Assembly (NCBI GenBank): GCA_963738135.1
Contig: CAVTVK010000007.1
Location: 62,001-126,000 of the forward strand
Length of the DNA stretch: 64,000 nt
Direction of reading: 5' to 3'
Source: Bog-473 sp963738135
GTDB lineage: Bacteria; Actinomycetota; Acidimicrobiia; Acidimicrobiales; RAAP-2
Part shown: one piece after another, positions 47,709 to 56,457 of the stretch
Layout of the letters: each line of letters starts with the position of its first letter
Numbering within the stretch: the first letter of the stretch is position 1
Translations under genes and position numbers: made by a program
The notes under the pieces: model-generated
Told to the model about the DNA's origin: nothing
Database searches by the model: none
What the model saw: the letters and a program-made list of their open reading frames with translations, nothing else

Positions 47709-48087
47709 AGGGGGCGAGAGTAGTTCACAAACACTGCAATCCGAGGGTGGGTGGAGCGGCGCCGGGAGGGCGGCCCGGCAGCGATCGCAACGGTCTGCAG
47801 TACTGATCTTCCGCAGGATGAACGCGTCTACCGAACCGTTCTGGCTGCCTGGGGCGACCAACCGACCTGTCGACAACCATCGGCCCTGTGGCATTCGAGC
47901 GGTGAGGGGGTCCTCCGCTGCATACAACGCATCGGTTGCGGACTTCGGTCGTTCTCATGCGCAGAGTGATTGGCTGCTACAGGGTAGGTTCTAGGTTTCA
48001 TGCGGCGTGCTCACCCCACCACAACGCTCCGGGCAGTCCTCGCCCCGGCCACTCCGGTGCCCTCCATCGGCTGCTCGGGAATGGGCC
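47709..48087. other. Divergent intergenic region between acyltransferase and FkbM genes
   Basis: About 380 bases between the likely starts of two divergent genes. Open readings extend into it from both sides but show no domain. It probably holds the promoters of both genes; no clear -35/-10 pair, operator or hairpin was found by eye. Confidence 0.45.
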
Positions 48088-49005
48088 ATGCCTGACCCTC
48101 ACTCCGGACGCGGGCGGCAGCTCTTCGGCCCGGGGCCGGGAACGCTTGCCCGTAAGCTTGGCTTTGGTACAGCAGCAACGTCGTCGTCGGGGTCCTCGGC
48201 CCCCCGGCCACTCGAGTGGGACGAGTACGAGCCAGTGGACGTCGACGCAGGGCGGTTTTGGATGAGCCGGCGCGATGAGGTCATGCGTCCGTTCATGAGC
48301 AGAGCCGGTACCTGGGAACCCGAGGAGGGAAGGCTCCTGTGTTCGCTCATCCGACCAGGCGAGCGCTTCCTCGACATCGGAGCCAACGTCGGATATTTCT
48401 CCGTCCTCGTCGGCAATGCTGCTCCGGGTGTGTCGGTGGACGCCGTCGAGCCCGATCCCAACAATGTGCGGGCACTGGAGTTCAACCTCTGGGTGAATCG
48501 GGTCCACGCGTGCGTCTGGCCGTTGGCGCTCGACGACAATGATCGCTCCCTGCTCCTGTCCGGCAACAAGACGAACCTCGGTGACTTACGGTGCAATCGG
48601 GTCGTGACCAACTCGAATGGCAATACGCCTGCGCCGCAGACCCCGGAGAGCTATGCGTCCCGGTCATGGGTGGTCCCCGCTGCTTCCGGGAACGAGCTGT
48701 TCTCGGGACGCGCGTTCGATGTCATCAAGATCGATGTGCAAGGGTGGGAGTTCGCGGTCCTCTCGGGGCTGACGGACGTGTTGGACCGATCGCCAGGTGT
48801 CCGGATCGTGGCCGAGTTCCAACCCGACATCCTGCGGTCGCAGCATCGTGTTCCCCAAGAAGTTCTTGCGTCCTACCGACGGAGCGGGTACCGGATACGC
48901 TCCCAAGTCGGCGATCAGCTGCTCGATCAGACCGATGGACAGATCGTGGAGATGTGCGACACCGCGGGGAGCAATGGGGCGGTCAACCTACTCCTGGAAC
49001 GATGA
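48088..49005 (+). CDS. FkbM family methyltransferase
   Basis: 305 residues from ATG 48088. The AdoMet site is RFLDIGANVGYFSVLVGNAA, with acidic VDAVEPDPNNVRALEFNLWV next and DVIKIDVQGWEFAVLSGL (motif typical of FkbM) later. Such enzymes O-methylate sugars and appear in surface-polysaccharide loci. A GTG at 48007 would add 27 residues of low-complexity sequence and is not preferred. The gene ends the glycan region; 118 bases separate it from the ArsR/AHSA1 operon. Confidence 0.88.
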   Translation: MPDPHSGRGRQLFGPGPGTLARKLGFGTAATSSSGSSAPRPLEWDEYEPVDVDAGRFWMSRRDEVMRPFMSRAGTWEPEEGRLLCSLIRPGERFLDIGANVGYFSVLVGNAAPGVSVDAVEPDPNNVRALEFNLWVNRVHACVWPLALDDNDRSLLLSGNKTNLGDLRCNRVVTNSNGNTPAPQTPESYASRSWVVPAASGNELFSGRAFDVIKIDVQGWEFAVLSGLTDVLDRSPGVRIVAEFQPDILRSQHRVPQEVLASYRRSGYRIRSQVGDQLLDQTDGQIVEMCDTAGSNGAVNLLLER

Positions 49006-49123
49006 CCCATCCCCTCCGGCTGAGGCCGGCGAGAGAGGGGATTCTCAGCGCCGCAACGACACGCGTTCCGACCGGCACACCGAAGACGTAGCTGCGGGGG
49101 GCCTCGGAGCTGCCTGTCTTCCC

Positions 49124-49579
49124 TCAGCCCAAATCGGCCCCCAGGGCGTCGAGCAGTTCGCCCGTGCCCTTCTCGCGAATCGCGTTCGTGTCGCCGCCGT
49201 CGAGGAAGACGCCCTGCTCGGTCAGGGTCAGGGTGGTACCCGACGCCGTGGGCGCGAACTCGACCGTGGTCACGGACACGGAGATCAGCGTGTCGTCGCG
49301 TTCCATGACGTAGCCGTAGACGATGCGCTCGGCAGGCACGATGTCTCGGTACGTGGCCTCGTAGGTGAACACGGGCCCGTCCGGGGGACCGCCCCGATTG
49401 ATCTCGCGGCCACCGACCCGGAAGTCGAGCGTGTATCCGGGATCTCCCCCCGGCGCACCGAACCAACGGGCCTTGGCCTCCGGGCTCGACCAGGCGGCGA
49501 AGACTCGCTCGGGTGGAACCGGGTACGTCCGGTTGATGGTGAAACTTCCGTGTTCGGCCGACCTGGTGGTGTTGGTCAT
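49124..49579 (-). CDS. SRPBCC/AHSA1 domain protein
   Basis: 151 residues: FTINRTYPVPPERVFAAWSS, KARWFGAPGGDPGYTLDFRV, IVYGYVMERDDTLISVSVTT and a C-terminal LTEQGVFLDGGDTNAIREKG form a START-like lipid- or ligand-binding cavity of the AHSA1 group. ATG 49579 sits one base after the ArsR stop, so both are translated from one message. ArsR plus AHSA1 pairs are common; the ligand is usually unknown and may be the inducer's target. Confidence 0.88.
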   Translation of the reverse strand: MTNTTRSAEHGSFTINRTYPVPPERVFAAWSSPEAKARWFGAPGGDPGYTLDFRVGGREINRGGPPDGPVFTYEATYRDIVPAERIVYGYVMERDDTLISVSVTTVEFAPTASGTTLTLTEQGVFLDGGDTNAIREKGTGELLDALGADLG

Positions 49580-49580
49580 G

Positions 49581-49952
49581 TCAAGCTCCTCTCGAGGGTG
49601 GTGGTGGGAGATCTGCCTCCCGCTCGGCGGCGAGGTCGTCGGCGAGGACGTCGCCCAAGCGGTCGAGCCGGCGCTCCCACAGCGCGCGCTGTCCGGCAAA
49701 CCAGTCCTCGGCGAGGCGCAACCCCACCGGCTCGAGCCGGCAGGTCCGGGTGCGACCTACCTTCTCGGAACGGACGACGCCGCATGACTCCAGGACGGCC
49801 AGATGCTGCACAACCGCCGACAGACTCATGTCGAGCGGCCGGGCGAGCTGGCTCACCGTGGCGGGACCGCCGCTGAGGCGCTCCACCAGGTCACGTCGGG
49901 TGGGGTCGGCCAGCGCCCGGAAGACCTCGTCGACCGGCTGATACTTAAGCAT
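49581..49952 (-). CDS. ArsR-family winged-helix repressor
   Basis: 123 residues. VDEVFRALADPTRRDLVERL opens the winged helix, SQLARPLDMSLSAVVQHLAVLES is the recognition helix and VGRTRTCRLEPVGLRL the wing. The metal-binding ELCVCDL motif of arsenic sensors is absent (the aligned stretch has no Cys pair), so the signal is not obviously a metal. The start ATG 49952 lies inside an inverted repeat and just after a strong promoter, which suggests autoregulation from a leaderless transcript. It controls the AHSA1 gene downstream. Confidence 0.9.
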   Translation of the reverse strand: MLKYQPVDEVFRALADPTRRDLVERLSGGPATVSQLARPLDMSLSAVVQHLAVLESCGVVRSEKVGRTRTCRLEPVGLRLAEDWFAGQRALWERRLDRLGDVLADDLAAEREADLPPPPSRGA

Positions 49953-49963
49953 TAACTTAAGTA
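49942..49963 (-). promoter_or_regulatory. Inverted-repeat operator overlapping the arsR start codon
   Basis: The sequence is TACTTAAG-N6-CTTAAGTA: two perfect 8-base arms around a 6-base spacer (49950-49955). The arsR start codon is in the spacer (complement of 49950-49952). An AT-rich perfect dyad in this GC-rich DNA is unlikely to be chance, and its size suits a dimeric ArsR repressor. It overlaps the -10 element, so binding would block transcription. Confidence 0.75.
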
Positions 49964-49988
49964 TCTAGACCGGGGAACCGGTTGTCAA
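49960..49988 (-). promoter_or_regulatory. Promoter of the arsR-AHSA1 operon, probably leaderless
   Basis: On the minus strand TTGACA (49988-49983, a perfect -35) is followed by exactly 17 bases and GATACT (49965-49960, four of six -10 matches). The ATG at 49952 begins seven bases after the -10, where transcription should start, so the message probably has no 5' leader. No ribosome site precedes the ATG, in agreement. Confidence 0.7.
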
Positions 49989-50031
49989 GCCGTCGTCGGC
50001 GCCCGCACTGACGCCGCGCCCGCCGTGGCCG

Positions 50032-50847
50032 TCATCGGATCAGCTCGGGCCCGGACAGCCCCAACATGTCGGTGACGCCGTGGTCCCGGCCGGCGGTGTA
50101 GCCACCGTCGACCGGCAGCGCGTGGCCGGTGACGAACGAGGCGTCGTCCGAGAGGAGGTACGCCGCGGCGGCGGCGATCTCTTCGGGGCGGCCCATGCGC
50201 CGGCCCAGCTTGTGCTCGTGGACGATGTCGGCCAGCGCGGCCTCCATCCCCGGCCCGAAGATCGACGCGGTCATCGGCGTCTCGATGAACCCGGGGCACA
50301 CCGCGTTGACCCGGATGCCCCGGCCCGCATAGTCGATCGCCATGTTCTTCGAGAGGATGACCACGCCGCCCTTCGACGCGCTGTAGACGCTGCCGCCGGC
50401 CGTGCCCTCGAGGCCCTCGATACTGGCCACCGTCACCACCGATCCACGCTGTCCGTCCTCGTGACGGGGCTGCCGCAGCATCTGGCCGATCACGTGTTTC
50501 GCCATCAGATAGGTGCCGGTGAGGTTCACCGCAATGACGCGGGCCCATTCATCGGCGGGGAGCATGTGCACGGGGCCGCCGCCCGCCACACCGGCCGCGT
50601 TGACCATGCCGTCGATGCCACCTCCGAAGGCCACCGCGGCGCGCACCAGCTCCACCACCGAAAGCTCGTCGGCGACGTCGACATGCGTGAAGAGCCAGCG
50701 CTCGCCACCGGTCAACGCGTCAGCCGGCTGAGCCAGGTCTGCCCCGACCACCAGGGCGCCTTCCTCCAAGAGTCGGGCGGCAGTCGCGAGCCCGATGCCC
50801 GAAGCGGCGCCCGTCACGATGTAGGTCCGGCCTTCCAATCCACGCAT
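50032..50847 (-). CDS. Short-chain dehydrogenase/reductase
   Basis: 271 residues of a classical SDR: TYIVTGAASGIGLATAARLL (cofactor), GMVNAAGVAGGG, catalytic Ser in VVTVASIEGLEGTAG and YSASKGGV (Tyr/Lys), then VCPGFIETPM. It has the 3-oxoacyl-reductase/hydroxysteroid-dehydrogenase look. A divergent LLM oxidoreductase starts 104 bases away. Specific substrate unknown. Confidence 0.9.
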   Translation of the reverse strand: MRGLEGRTYIVTGAASGIGLATAARLLEEGALVVGADLAQPADALTGGERWLFTHVDVADELSVVELVRAAVAFGGGIDGMVNAAGVAGGGPVHMLPADEWARVIAVNLTGTYLMAKHVIGQMLRQPRHEDGQRGSVVTVASIEGLEGTAGGSVYSASKGGVVILSKNMAIDYAGRGIRVNAVCPGFIETPMTASIFGPGMEAALADIVHEHKLGRRMGRPEEIAAAAAYLLSDDASFVTGHALPVDGGYTAGRDHGVTDMLGLSGPELIR

Positions 50848-50951
50848 GGTGCCTCCGTTTGGTTGCGTCCGGGCGACCCGGACTGATAGGAGCAGTGCAC
50901 TGTTCTAGCCCGGGGTCCGGCCCGGGGACCGTCCCAGGGGGAGCCCACGCC

Positions 50952-52058
50952 ATGAAGTTCGCGCTGTTCTACGAGATCCCCGTCCCCCGTCCGTGGGAGG
51001 AGGACAGCGAGCTCGTCGCGTACCAGAACACGCTGGAGCAGGCCATCGCCGGCGACCGCTACGGCTGGCACGCCTTCTGGACGGTGGAGCACCACTTCCT
51101 GCAGGAGTACTCGCACTGCTCGAACCCCGAAGTCCTCTACGGCGCCATCGCCTCGCGCACCGAGAACATCCGGCTGGGCTACGGGGTCCGCCTCATGCCC
51201 AAGCCGTACAACCATCCGGTACGCACGGCGGAGTCGGTGGCCGTTCTCGACTTGCTCTCCAAGGGACGGGTGGACATGGGTGCGGGTCGTTCGGCGACCC
51301 GCACCGAGCTCGAAGGCTTCGGCGTCGACCCCGCGGTGACCCGCCAGATGTGGCAGGAGGCCCTCGGCCACATCGTGGGCTGCTGGACCAACGAGGAGTA
51401 CGAGTTTGCCGGCGAGCACTGGCAGATGCCGCGCCGCCGTGTGCAGCCCAAGCCGTGGCAGAAGCCACACCCACCCCTCTGGGGCGCCACCACCAGCGAC
51501 GAGGGACACGCCCAGGTTGGTGACCTCGGCCTCGGCCTGTGCTCCTTCGCGGTCGGGCTGCCCCCGACGGAGGTCGAGCGCAAGATCGACGTCTACCGGG
51601 CCGCCGTCGAGCGATGCACGGAGCCGGTGGGCTCCTTCGTGAACAACCAGGCGGCCACCTTCACCATGGCCCTGTGCGGCCCCGACGCGGAGAAGGCCAA
51701 AGAGGAGGCCCGGGAATCCTTCGAGTGGTACCCGAAGACGGGCGCCCGCCAGATCGCCACGCTCACCGACTGGATGGCCGAGCGCAAGCAGGACCTGGGA
51801 AGCTACTCGTACGCCGCCGACATGAAGAAGACCGACGACGAAGGCATGCTCGACCTCTTGAGCCTCGAATACCTCGTTGACTCCAACGCCTGCGTGCTCG
51901 GGACACCGGAGCAGTGTCTGGAGGCGTGCCGTGCCTACGAGGCCGCCGGGGTCGACCTGCTCCTCTGCCTCGTGAACCCGTACAAGATCTCCCATGAGTC
52001 GGTGCTGCAGACGATCGAGCTCATGGGCACCGAGGTGATTCCGCACTTCGCCGACTGA
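50952..52058 (+). CDS. LLM-class (luciferase-like) F420- or flavin-dependent oxidoreductase
   Basis: 368 residues from ATG 50952. The barrel starts KFALFYEIPVPRPWEEDSEL and has GWHAFWTVEHHFLQEYSHCS, RTENIRLGYGVRLMPKPYNH and LDLLSKGRVDMGAGRS, features of bacterial-luciferase-like monooxygenases. In Actinobacteria many such proteins use F420. The EHHF motif is close to that of alkanal monooxygenase-like members. It probably oxidises or reduces a hydrophobic substrate; which cofactor is used cannot be read from sequence by eye. Confidence 0.87.
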   Translation: MKFALFYEIPVPRPWEEDSELVAYQNTLEQAIAGDRYGWHAFWTVEHHFLQEYSHCSNPEVLYGAIASRTENIRLGYGVRLMPKPYNHPVRTAESVAVLDLLSKGRVDMGAGRSATRTELEGFGVDPAVTRQMWQEALGHIVGCWTNEEYEFAGEHWQMPRRRVQPKPWQKPHPPLWGATTSDEGHAQVGDLGLGLCSFAVGLPPTEVERKIDVYRAAVERCTEPVGSFVNNQAATFTMALCGPDAEKAKEEARESFEWYPKTGARQIATLTDWMAERKQDLGSYSYAADMKKTDDEGMLDLLSLEYLVDSNACVLGTPEQCLEACRAYEAAGVDLLLCLVNPYKISHESVLQTIELMGTEVIPHFAD

Positions 52059-52123
52059 CCTGCCGGCCAACTGACGGTCACGCCCGACGCCCGGGGCCCT
52101 ACGTCATCGGGCAGTGTGGAGGG

Positions 52124-52711
52124 ATGGGGACGGACGGAGGACGCCGCCGCTGGCCGCCACTTGCGGCAGCCTTGGCGGTGATCGCCCTCGCAGCGCCGGG
52201 CATGGGTGCCGAGCCGGCCGGGGCGGCCCGGAAGGGGACCACGATCATCAAGGCGTCCCAGCTGGCGCAGTCCGGTCACGCCTCCTTCTGGAATTGTCCG
52301 GCCAGGACCACCGACGTCCTGGTGGCCGTGAACACGCTGACCCTTCACCCGGGCGCGACGCTCAACCTCACTTATTCGGTGCGCAACGGCGGCACGGCGT
52401 CGTGCACCTACACCGCGCCCTTCGCCGGCCCACCTCCCACTCCGACCGCCACTGCGCTCACGGCCGGACCGTGCGGCTCGCTGGCCTTCGAGATAGAGGA
52501 CGTGCACCACCACGCCGTGTGGCCCGGAGCACAGATCGTCAACTGCCCGGCGTTGGGCACCGCTTCGCTCGCCGCCGGCGCCACGGTGTCGGGCTCCGGC
52601 TCGTGGAACCAGGACAAGGCCGGCAGTACGCACCGCGTCGCACCAGGGAACTACCTCCTGGTGGTCGACAACAAGCGGTTCAGTTTTCCTCTGCGGATCG
52701 CCAGATCCTGA
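52124..52711 (+). CDS. Exported hypothetical protein
   Basis: 195 residues with a clear signal peptide (RRRWPPLAAALAVIALAAPG, cleavage near GAARKG). The mature part has four cysteines (FWNCP, ASCTY, GPCGS, VNCP), likely two disulfides, and a beta-sandwich-like pattern with TLNLTYSVRNGGTASCTYT and an end YLLVVDNKRFSFPLRI. No family is recognised. The product is presumably secreted and folded outside the cell. Confidence 0.7.
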   Translation: MGTDGGRRRWPPLAAALAVIALAAPGMGAEPAGAARKGTTIIKASQLAQSGHASFWNCPARTTDVLVAVNTLTLHPGATLNLTYSVRNGGTASCTYTAPFAGPPPTPTATALTAGPCGSLAFEIEDVHHHAVWPGAQIVNCPALGTASLAAGATVSGSGSWNQDKAGSTHRVAPGNYLLVVDNKRFSFPLRIARS

Positions 52712-52905
52712 ATGGGCCGCCGCCAATACTGCGTTTGGCCTGTCCTGACGGCGCATCAGTGACACGGCGATTCCGCACCGTCGCGTGTACGGGACTGCCC
52801 AACGTAACGATGGCACAGCGATCAGCGTGACTCGTCGGTCCCGGGGAGGGATGCAGCTGCCGGAGGCTGCTTGACACATCGATTCAGGGCACCAGCATTC
52901 TTCAC

Positions 52906-53769
52906 ATGCGCCGTCGGCATCTCCTTCCCGTCCTCGCCCTGCTTGCCCTCGTGATCACCGCGTGCGATTGGCCGAGCATCACACCACAGGGCAATGCCCC
53001 CCTTCGCTACCGAGACCAAGTCTTCTCGAACGTGACGGTCAGCCCGAACATCACCTACGGCAGTGCGGTCAACCTCGAGAATCAGACCGTTCCCCTGCAG
53101 ATGGACATGTACCAGCCCACCGGTGACTCTGTGACCAGCCGTCCCGCCATCGTTTGGGTCCATGGCGGATCCTTCTGTTGTGGTGACAAGTCGGAGGGCG
53201 ACATGGTCGACGAGGCCACGACGTTCGCCGAAAAGGGATACGTCGACGTCTCCATCGACTACCGGCTCGAATCTCCCGGTTGCTCGGGCAACTTCTCGAA
53301 CTGCTTTCCGGCAATCGGGGAGGCGTACCAGGACGCCCAGACCGCCGTGCTCTTCCTCCGTGCCCATGCGGCCACGTACGGGATCGATCCAACCCGCATC
53401 GCCATCGGCGGTACTTCCGCCGGGGGGATCACTGCTCTGAACGTCGGCTACTCCTCCTCGGAGGATCCCGCGGCTGGCGTGAAGGCGGCCGTGTCGCTCT
53501 CTGGGGCCTACTTCGGCGCCGCGGGCGTCGGAGCGATCTCCAATGGCGACGCACCGGTAATGGATTTCCACTGCACCACCGATCCGCTGGTGCCGTACTC
53601 CTCGTCGGTGAGCATGATCAACGCCGCGCAAGCACTTGGACTCGACGCCTTCTTGGAGTCGTGGAATGAAACCTGCCATGCGCCCTACACCGAGCACCGC
53701 ACGCAGATTCTCACGCAGACGACGAACTTCTTGTGGTGGGAGATGGACCTCACCAGCGCAGCGACCTGA
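52906..53769 (+). CDS. Lipoprotein esterase (alpha/beta hydrolase)
   Basis: 287 residues. The N-terminus is a lipoprotein signal (HLLPVLALLALVITAC, Cys20 lipobox). Domain features are the carboxylesterase-type oxyanion loop in IVWVHGGSFCCGDKSEGD, the elbow AIGGTSAGGITALN and late acid/His candidates in DFHCTTDPLVPY and NETCHAPYTEH. It probably hydrolyses esters at the outer face of the membrane. The 194 bases upstream hold no recognisable gene. Confidence 0.85.
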   Translation: MRRRHLLPVLALLALVITACDWPSITPQGNAPLRYRDQVFSNVTVSPNITYGSAVNLENQTVPLQMDMYQPTGDSVTSRPAIVWVHGGSFCCGDKSEGDMVDEATTFAEKGYVDVSIDYRLESPGCSGNFSNCFPAIGEAYQDAQTAVLFLRAHAATYGIDPTRIAIGGTSAGGITALNVGYSSSEDPAAGVKAAVSLSGAYFGAAGVGAISNGDAPVMDFHCTTDPLVPYSSSVSMINAAQALGLDAFLESWNETCHAPYTEHRTQILTQTTNFLWWEMDLTSAAT

Positions 53770-53785
53770 CGGGCCTGGGAGGTGC

Positions 53786-54760
53786 CTAGGGCACGAGCGC
53801 GATCTTCCCCACAGCGCGCCGCCCCAGCAGATCCTCGAGCGCACTCGACACATCGTCGAGCGGGTACTCGGCGGGACGGATGGGGTCGAGCGTATTCGCC
53901 GCCACCATTTCCAACAGGTCGTCGAGGAGTGCGCGCTGCTCGGCCGGGTGAGTCATGGCCCAGATGCCCCAGTCGATGCCGATGACGGAGCGGTTGCGCA
54001 ACAGGATCTGGTTGAGCGGCACCGAAGGGATGTCGCCCGACGCGAACCCGATGACGAGATAGCGGCCGCGGTCGCCCAACGCACGGAGCGCCGGTTCGGC
54101 CAGCGCGCCACCGATGGGATCGACCACGAGGTCGACACCGGTTCCACCGGCGAAAGCCCGTGCCGCGTCCTTGACCGCCTCTGACGCCGGATCGAGTACC
54201 GACTCCGCGCCCGCCTCGAGGGCCGCCTGGCGCTTCTCCGGGCTCGATGCCACGCCGAGGACCCGACAGCCCAGTGCCCGCGCCACTCCGATGGCGGCCA
54301 ACCCGACGCCGCCGCCGGCTCCAAGGACGAGCACGGACTCGCCGGGGGCGGCGTGGGCCCTGTCGCGCAGGGCGAACAGGCAGGTGCTGTAGCTCTGCGT
54401 GAAGGTGGCTGCCCGTGCGGCAACCATCCCCTCGGGCAACGCCACGACCGAAACTGCCGGCACCACGACGCGACTGGCGAAGCCCCCCAACCCCACCGAT
54501 GCGAGCACTCGGTCGCCGACGGCAACGGCCACCACGTCCGGCCCCACCGCCGCAATGTGGCCGGCCACCTCGCTGCCCGGCACGAAGGGAAGCGAGGGCT
54601 TTATCTGGTACTGCCCGGCCACGAAGAGCCCGTCGACGAAGTTCACGCCGGCCGCCTCGACCGCGATCGCGACCTCGCCCGGTCCCGGCTCGGGATCGGG
54701 CCGCTCCTCTACCCGCAGGACGGAGGGTGCTCCCAGCTCATGACAGACGGCGGCGCGCAC
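53786..54760 (-). CDS. Zinc-independent alcohol dehydrogenase / NADPH:quinone oxidoreductase
   Basis: 324 residues from GTG 54760: RAAVCHELGAPSVLRVEERP, GVNFVDGLFVAGQYQIKPSL, PFVPGSEVAGHIAAVGPDV, and the NADPH site VLVLGAGGGVGLAAIGVARA. Zinc ligands of classical alcohol dehydrogenases are absent, so it belongs to the quinone-oxidoreductase branch. It is divergent from the GNAT gene with 24 bases between starts and converges with the esterase gene. Confidence 0.9.
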   Translation of the reverse strand: MRAAVCHELGAPSVLRVEERPDPEPGPGEVAIAVEAAGVNFVDGLFVAGQYQIKPSLPFVPGSEVAGHIAAVGPDVVAVAVGDRVLASVGLGGFASRVVVPAVSVVALPEGMVAARAATFTQSYSTCLFALRDRAHAAPGESVLVLGAGGGVGLAAIGVARALGCRVLGVASSPEKRQAALEAGAESVLDPASEAVKDAARAFAGGTGVDLVVDPIGGALAEPALRALGDRGRYLVIGFASGDIPSVPLNQILLRNRSVIGIDWGIWAMTHPAEQRALLDDLLEMVAANTLDPIRPAEYPLDDVSSALEDLLGRRAVGKIALVP

Positions 54761-54784
54761 GGGTGGAGACGCTACCGTCGCCGC

Positions 54785-55294
54785 GTGGAAGGCAACGGAC
54801 CCGGGCCGCCCAACGCGGACATCCGAGCCGTCCGTCCCGACGAGCTGGGCCTGCTCCCGGCACTCGAGGCGGCGGCCGATGCGATCTTCGAGCCCCTCGG
54901 CATCGGTCCCCTCCCGGGCCCGGGCACGGTGGAGGAGTTCGCCGCCGCGCGCATCGTCCTCGTGGCAGGCGACCCACCGCTCGGCCTGTGCCGCATCGAC
55001 GACGTCGACGGGGGAGCCCACATCGAACAGCTCTCGGTCCATCCCGACCACGGCGGCCACGGCATCGGGCGAGGTTTGTTGCGGGCGGCCTGCGCCTGGG
55101 CGGGGACGCACGGCTACTCCGACATCACCCTGGCCACCTACAGCGACATCCCGTGGAACGGGCCGTTCTACGCCTCGGAGGGCTTCGTCGAACGCGGGTC
55201 CGTGGACGGCTTCTGGCGCGCCCACGGCCTGTCGCCCGAGGACCCTGTCATGGCCCGCTTCGGTGCCCGCGTCCTGATGGGTCGGCGCCTGTGA
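54785..55294 (+). CDS. GNAT family N-acetyltransferase
   Basis: 169 residues from GTG 54785. IRAVRPDELGLLPALEAAAD begins the fold and LSVHPDHGGHGIGRGLLRAA is the acetyl-CoA loop (GXGXG type), followed by TLATYSDIPWNGPFYASEGF. The 3' end overlaps the convergent tag gene by 47 bases. Substrate unknown. Confidence 0.84.
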   Translation: MEGNGPGPPNADIRAVRPDELGLLPALEAAADAIFEPLGIGPLPGPGTVEEFAAARIVLVAGDPPLGLCRIDDVDGGAHIEQLSVHPDHGGHGIGRGLLRAACAWAGTHGYSDITLATYSDIPWNGPFYASEGFVERGSVDGFWRAHGLSPEDPVMARFGARVLMGRRL

Positions 55295-55871
55295 GCTCCG
55301 CGTAGCGGAAGCAGCCCACCAGATGGTCGTTGATGAGCCCCGACGCCTGCAGATGGGCGTAGCAGACGGTCGGGCCGACGAAACGGAAGCCGCGTCGACG
55401 CAGGTCGGCGCTGAAGGCCTCGGACTCTGGGCTGACCGCGGGGAGCTGCGCCATGCGACGCCATTTGTTGACCAGCGTGCGCCCGCCCACGAAGCCCCAG
55501 ATGTAGGCGTCGAAGGAGCCGAACTCCTGCTGCACGTCGAGGAACAGGCGGGCGTTGCGCACGGTGGACTCGACCTTGGCCCGGTTGCGGATGATGCCGG
55601 GGTCGCCCAGCAGCTTCTCGACCCGGGCCGGTGTGAAGCGCGCCACCTTGGCGACGTCGAAGCCGGCGAAGGCCTTGCGGTAGCCCGTCCGACGCTTCAG
55701 GATCGTCGACCAGCTCAGCCCGGCCTGCGCCCCCTCGAGCACCAGGAACTCGAAGTGCATGGAGTCGTCGTGCACTGGGACGCCCCACTCGGTGTCGTGG
55801 TACGCCACCATGTCGGGATCGCTGCCCGCCCAGTCGCACCTGGTCGGCGTGGGTGTCGGCGCGTCGGTCAT
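55248..55871 (-). CDS. tag: DNA-3-methyladenine glycosylase I
   Basis: 207 residues of the helix-hairpin-helix Tag family: RCDWAGSDPDMVAYHDTEWG, FEFLVLEGAQAGLSWSTILK, YIWGFVGGRTLVNKWR and GPTVCYAHLQASGLINDH with zinc Cys/His (the ligands are C12, H25, H184-region and C-region in VGCF). It excises alkylated 3-methyladenine from DNA. The C-terminal 20 residues (ending GRGHRSGP) exceed the usual end and overlap the GNAT gene. ATG 55871 overlaps the upstream GNAT stop by four bases. Confidence 0.93.
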   Translation of the reverse strand: MTDAPTPTPTRCDWAGSDPDMVAYHDTEWGVPVHDDSMHFEFLVLEGAQAGLSWSTILKRRTGYRKAFAGFDVAKVARFTPARVEKLLGDPGIIRNRAKVESTVRNARLFLDVQQEFGSFDAYIWGFVGGRTLVNKWRRMAQLPAVSPESEAFSADLRRRGFRFVGPTVCYAHLQASGLINDHLVGCFRYAELTGADPSGRGHRSGP

Positions 55872-56437
55872 GGCGCCACGCTAGGGGAGGCCTGTGACGA
55901 AGGCATCGGCGTCGGCGCGCCGATCCGGTAGAGCACGTGGGCCCGCAGCGGGCTGCCCTCGGGCAGGCCCGGATGGTCGAAGTCGCCCCCATGGTCACGG
56001 GTCATGCCGAGATTCGCCATCACCGCCTGGGAGCGCACATTGACCGAGGCCGTGAAGGCGACGATCTCCGGTAGCCCGCCCATGCCGAAGCCGAAGTCCA
56101 CCGCCGCCCGCGCCGCCTCGGTGGCATAGCCCTGCCCCCAATGGTCGGGGTGGAGTGTCCATTCGGCCTCCACCGATCCCACGCACGGCAGCGCAGCAGT
56201 CACCCGGTGCAACCCGACCACACCCACGAACGGGGGACCGCCGGCGACGTCGACCGCCCACAGGCCCCAGCCCTCGCGGTCCATCTCCTCCATGATGCAG
56301 TCGACATTGGCGTCGCTCTCGACCCTGGTCGGCGACGCGCCCAGGGACGAGACCACCGAGGGATGGGTGTGCAGCTCGAAGAACGGCTCGCGGTCCACCT
56401 CGGTGAACGGTCGCAGCACCAGCCGCCCTGTCCGCAC
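55868..56437 (-). CDS. GNAT family N-acetyltransferase (RimJ/RimL-like)
   Basis: 189 residues: TGRLVLRPFTEVDREPFFEL at the start, EAEWTLHPDHWGQGYATEAA (acetyl-CoA loop, GXGXA) and VNVRSQAVMANLGMTRDHGG near the end are typical of RimJ/RimL. It may acetylate a protein N-terminus or a small molecule. It is translationally coupled to tag (ATGA overlap at 55868-55871), so the two form a minus-strand pair; the acyl-CoA synthetase gene lies 20 bases upstream and may belong to the same transcript. Confidence 0.87.
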   Translation of the reverse strand: MRTGRLVLRPFTEVDREPFFELHTHPSVVSSLGASPTRVESDANVDCIMEEMDREGWGLWAVDVAGGPPFVGVVGLHRVTAALPCVGSVEAEWTLHPDHWGQGYATEAARAAVDFGFGMGGLPEIVAFTASVNVRSQAVMANLGMTRDHGGDFDHPGLPEGSPLRAHVLYRIGAPTPMPSSQASPSVAP

Positions 56438-56457
56438 GATTGTGCCGGCGGCCGCGG

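Noticed and set aside
53782..53794. Hairpin GTGCC-TAG-GGCAC between convergent genes as a terminator
   Set aside because: Five-base stem, three-base loop and no T-run; too weak to call.
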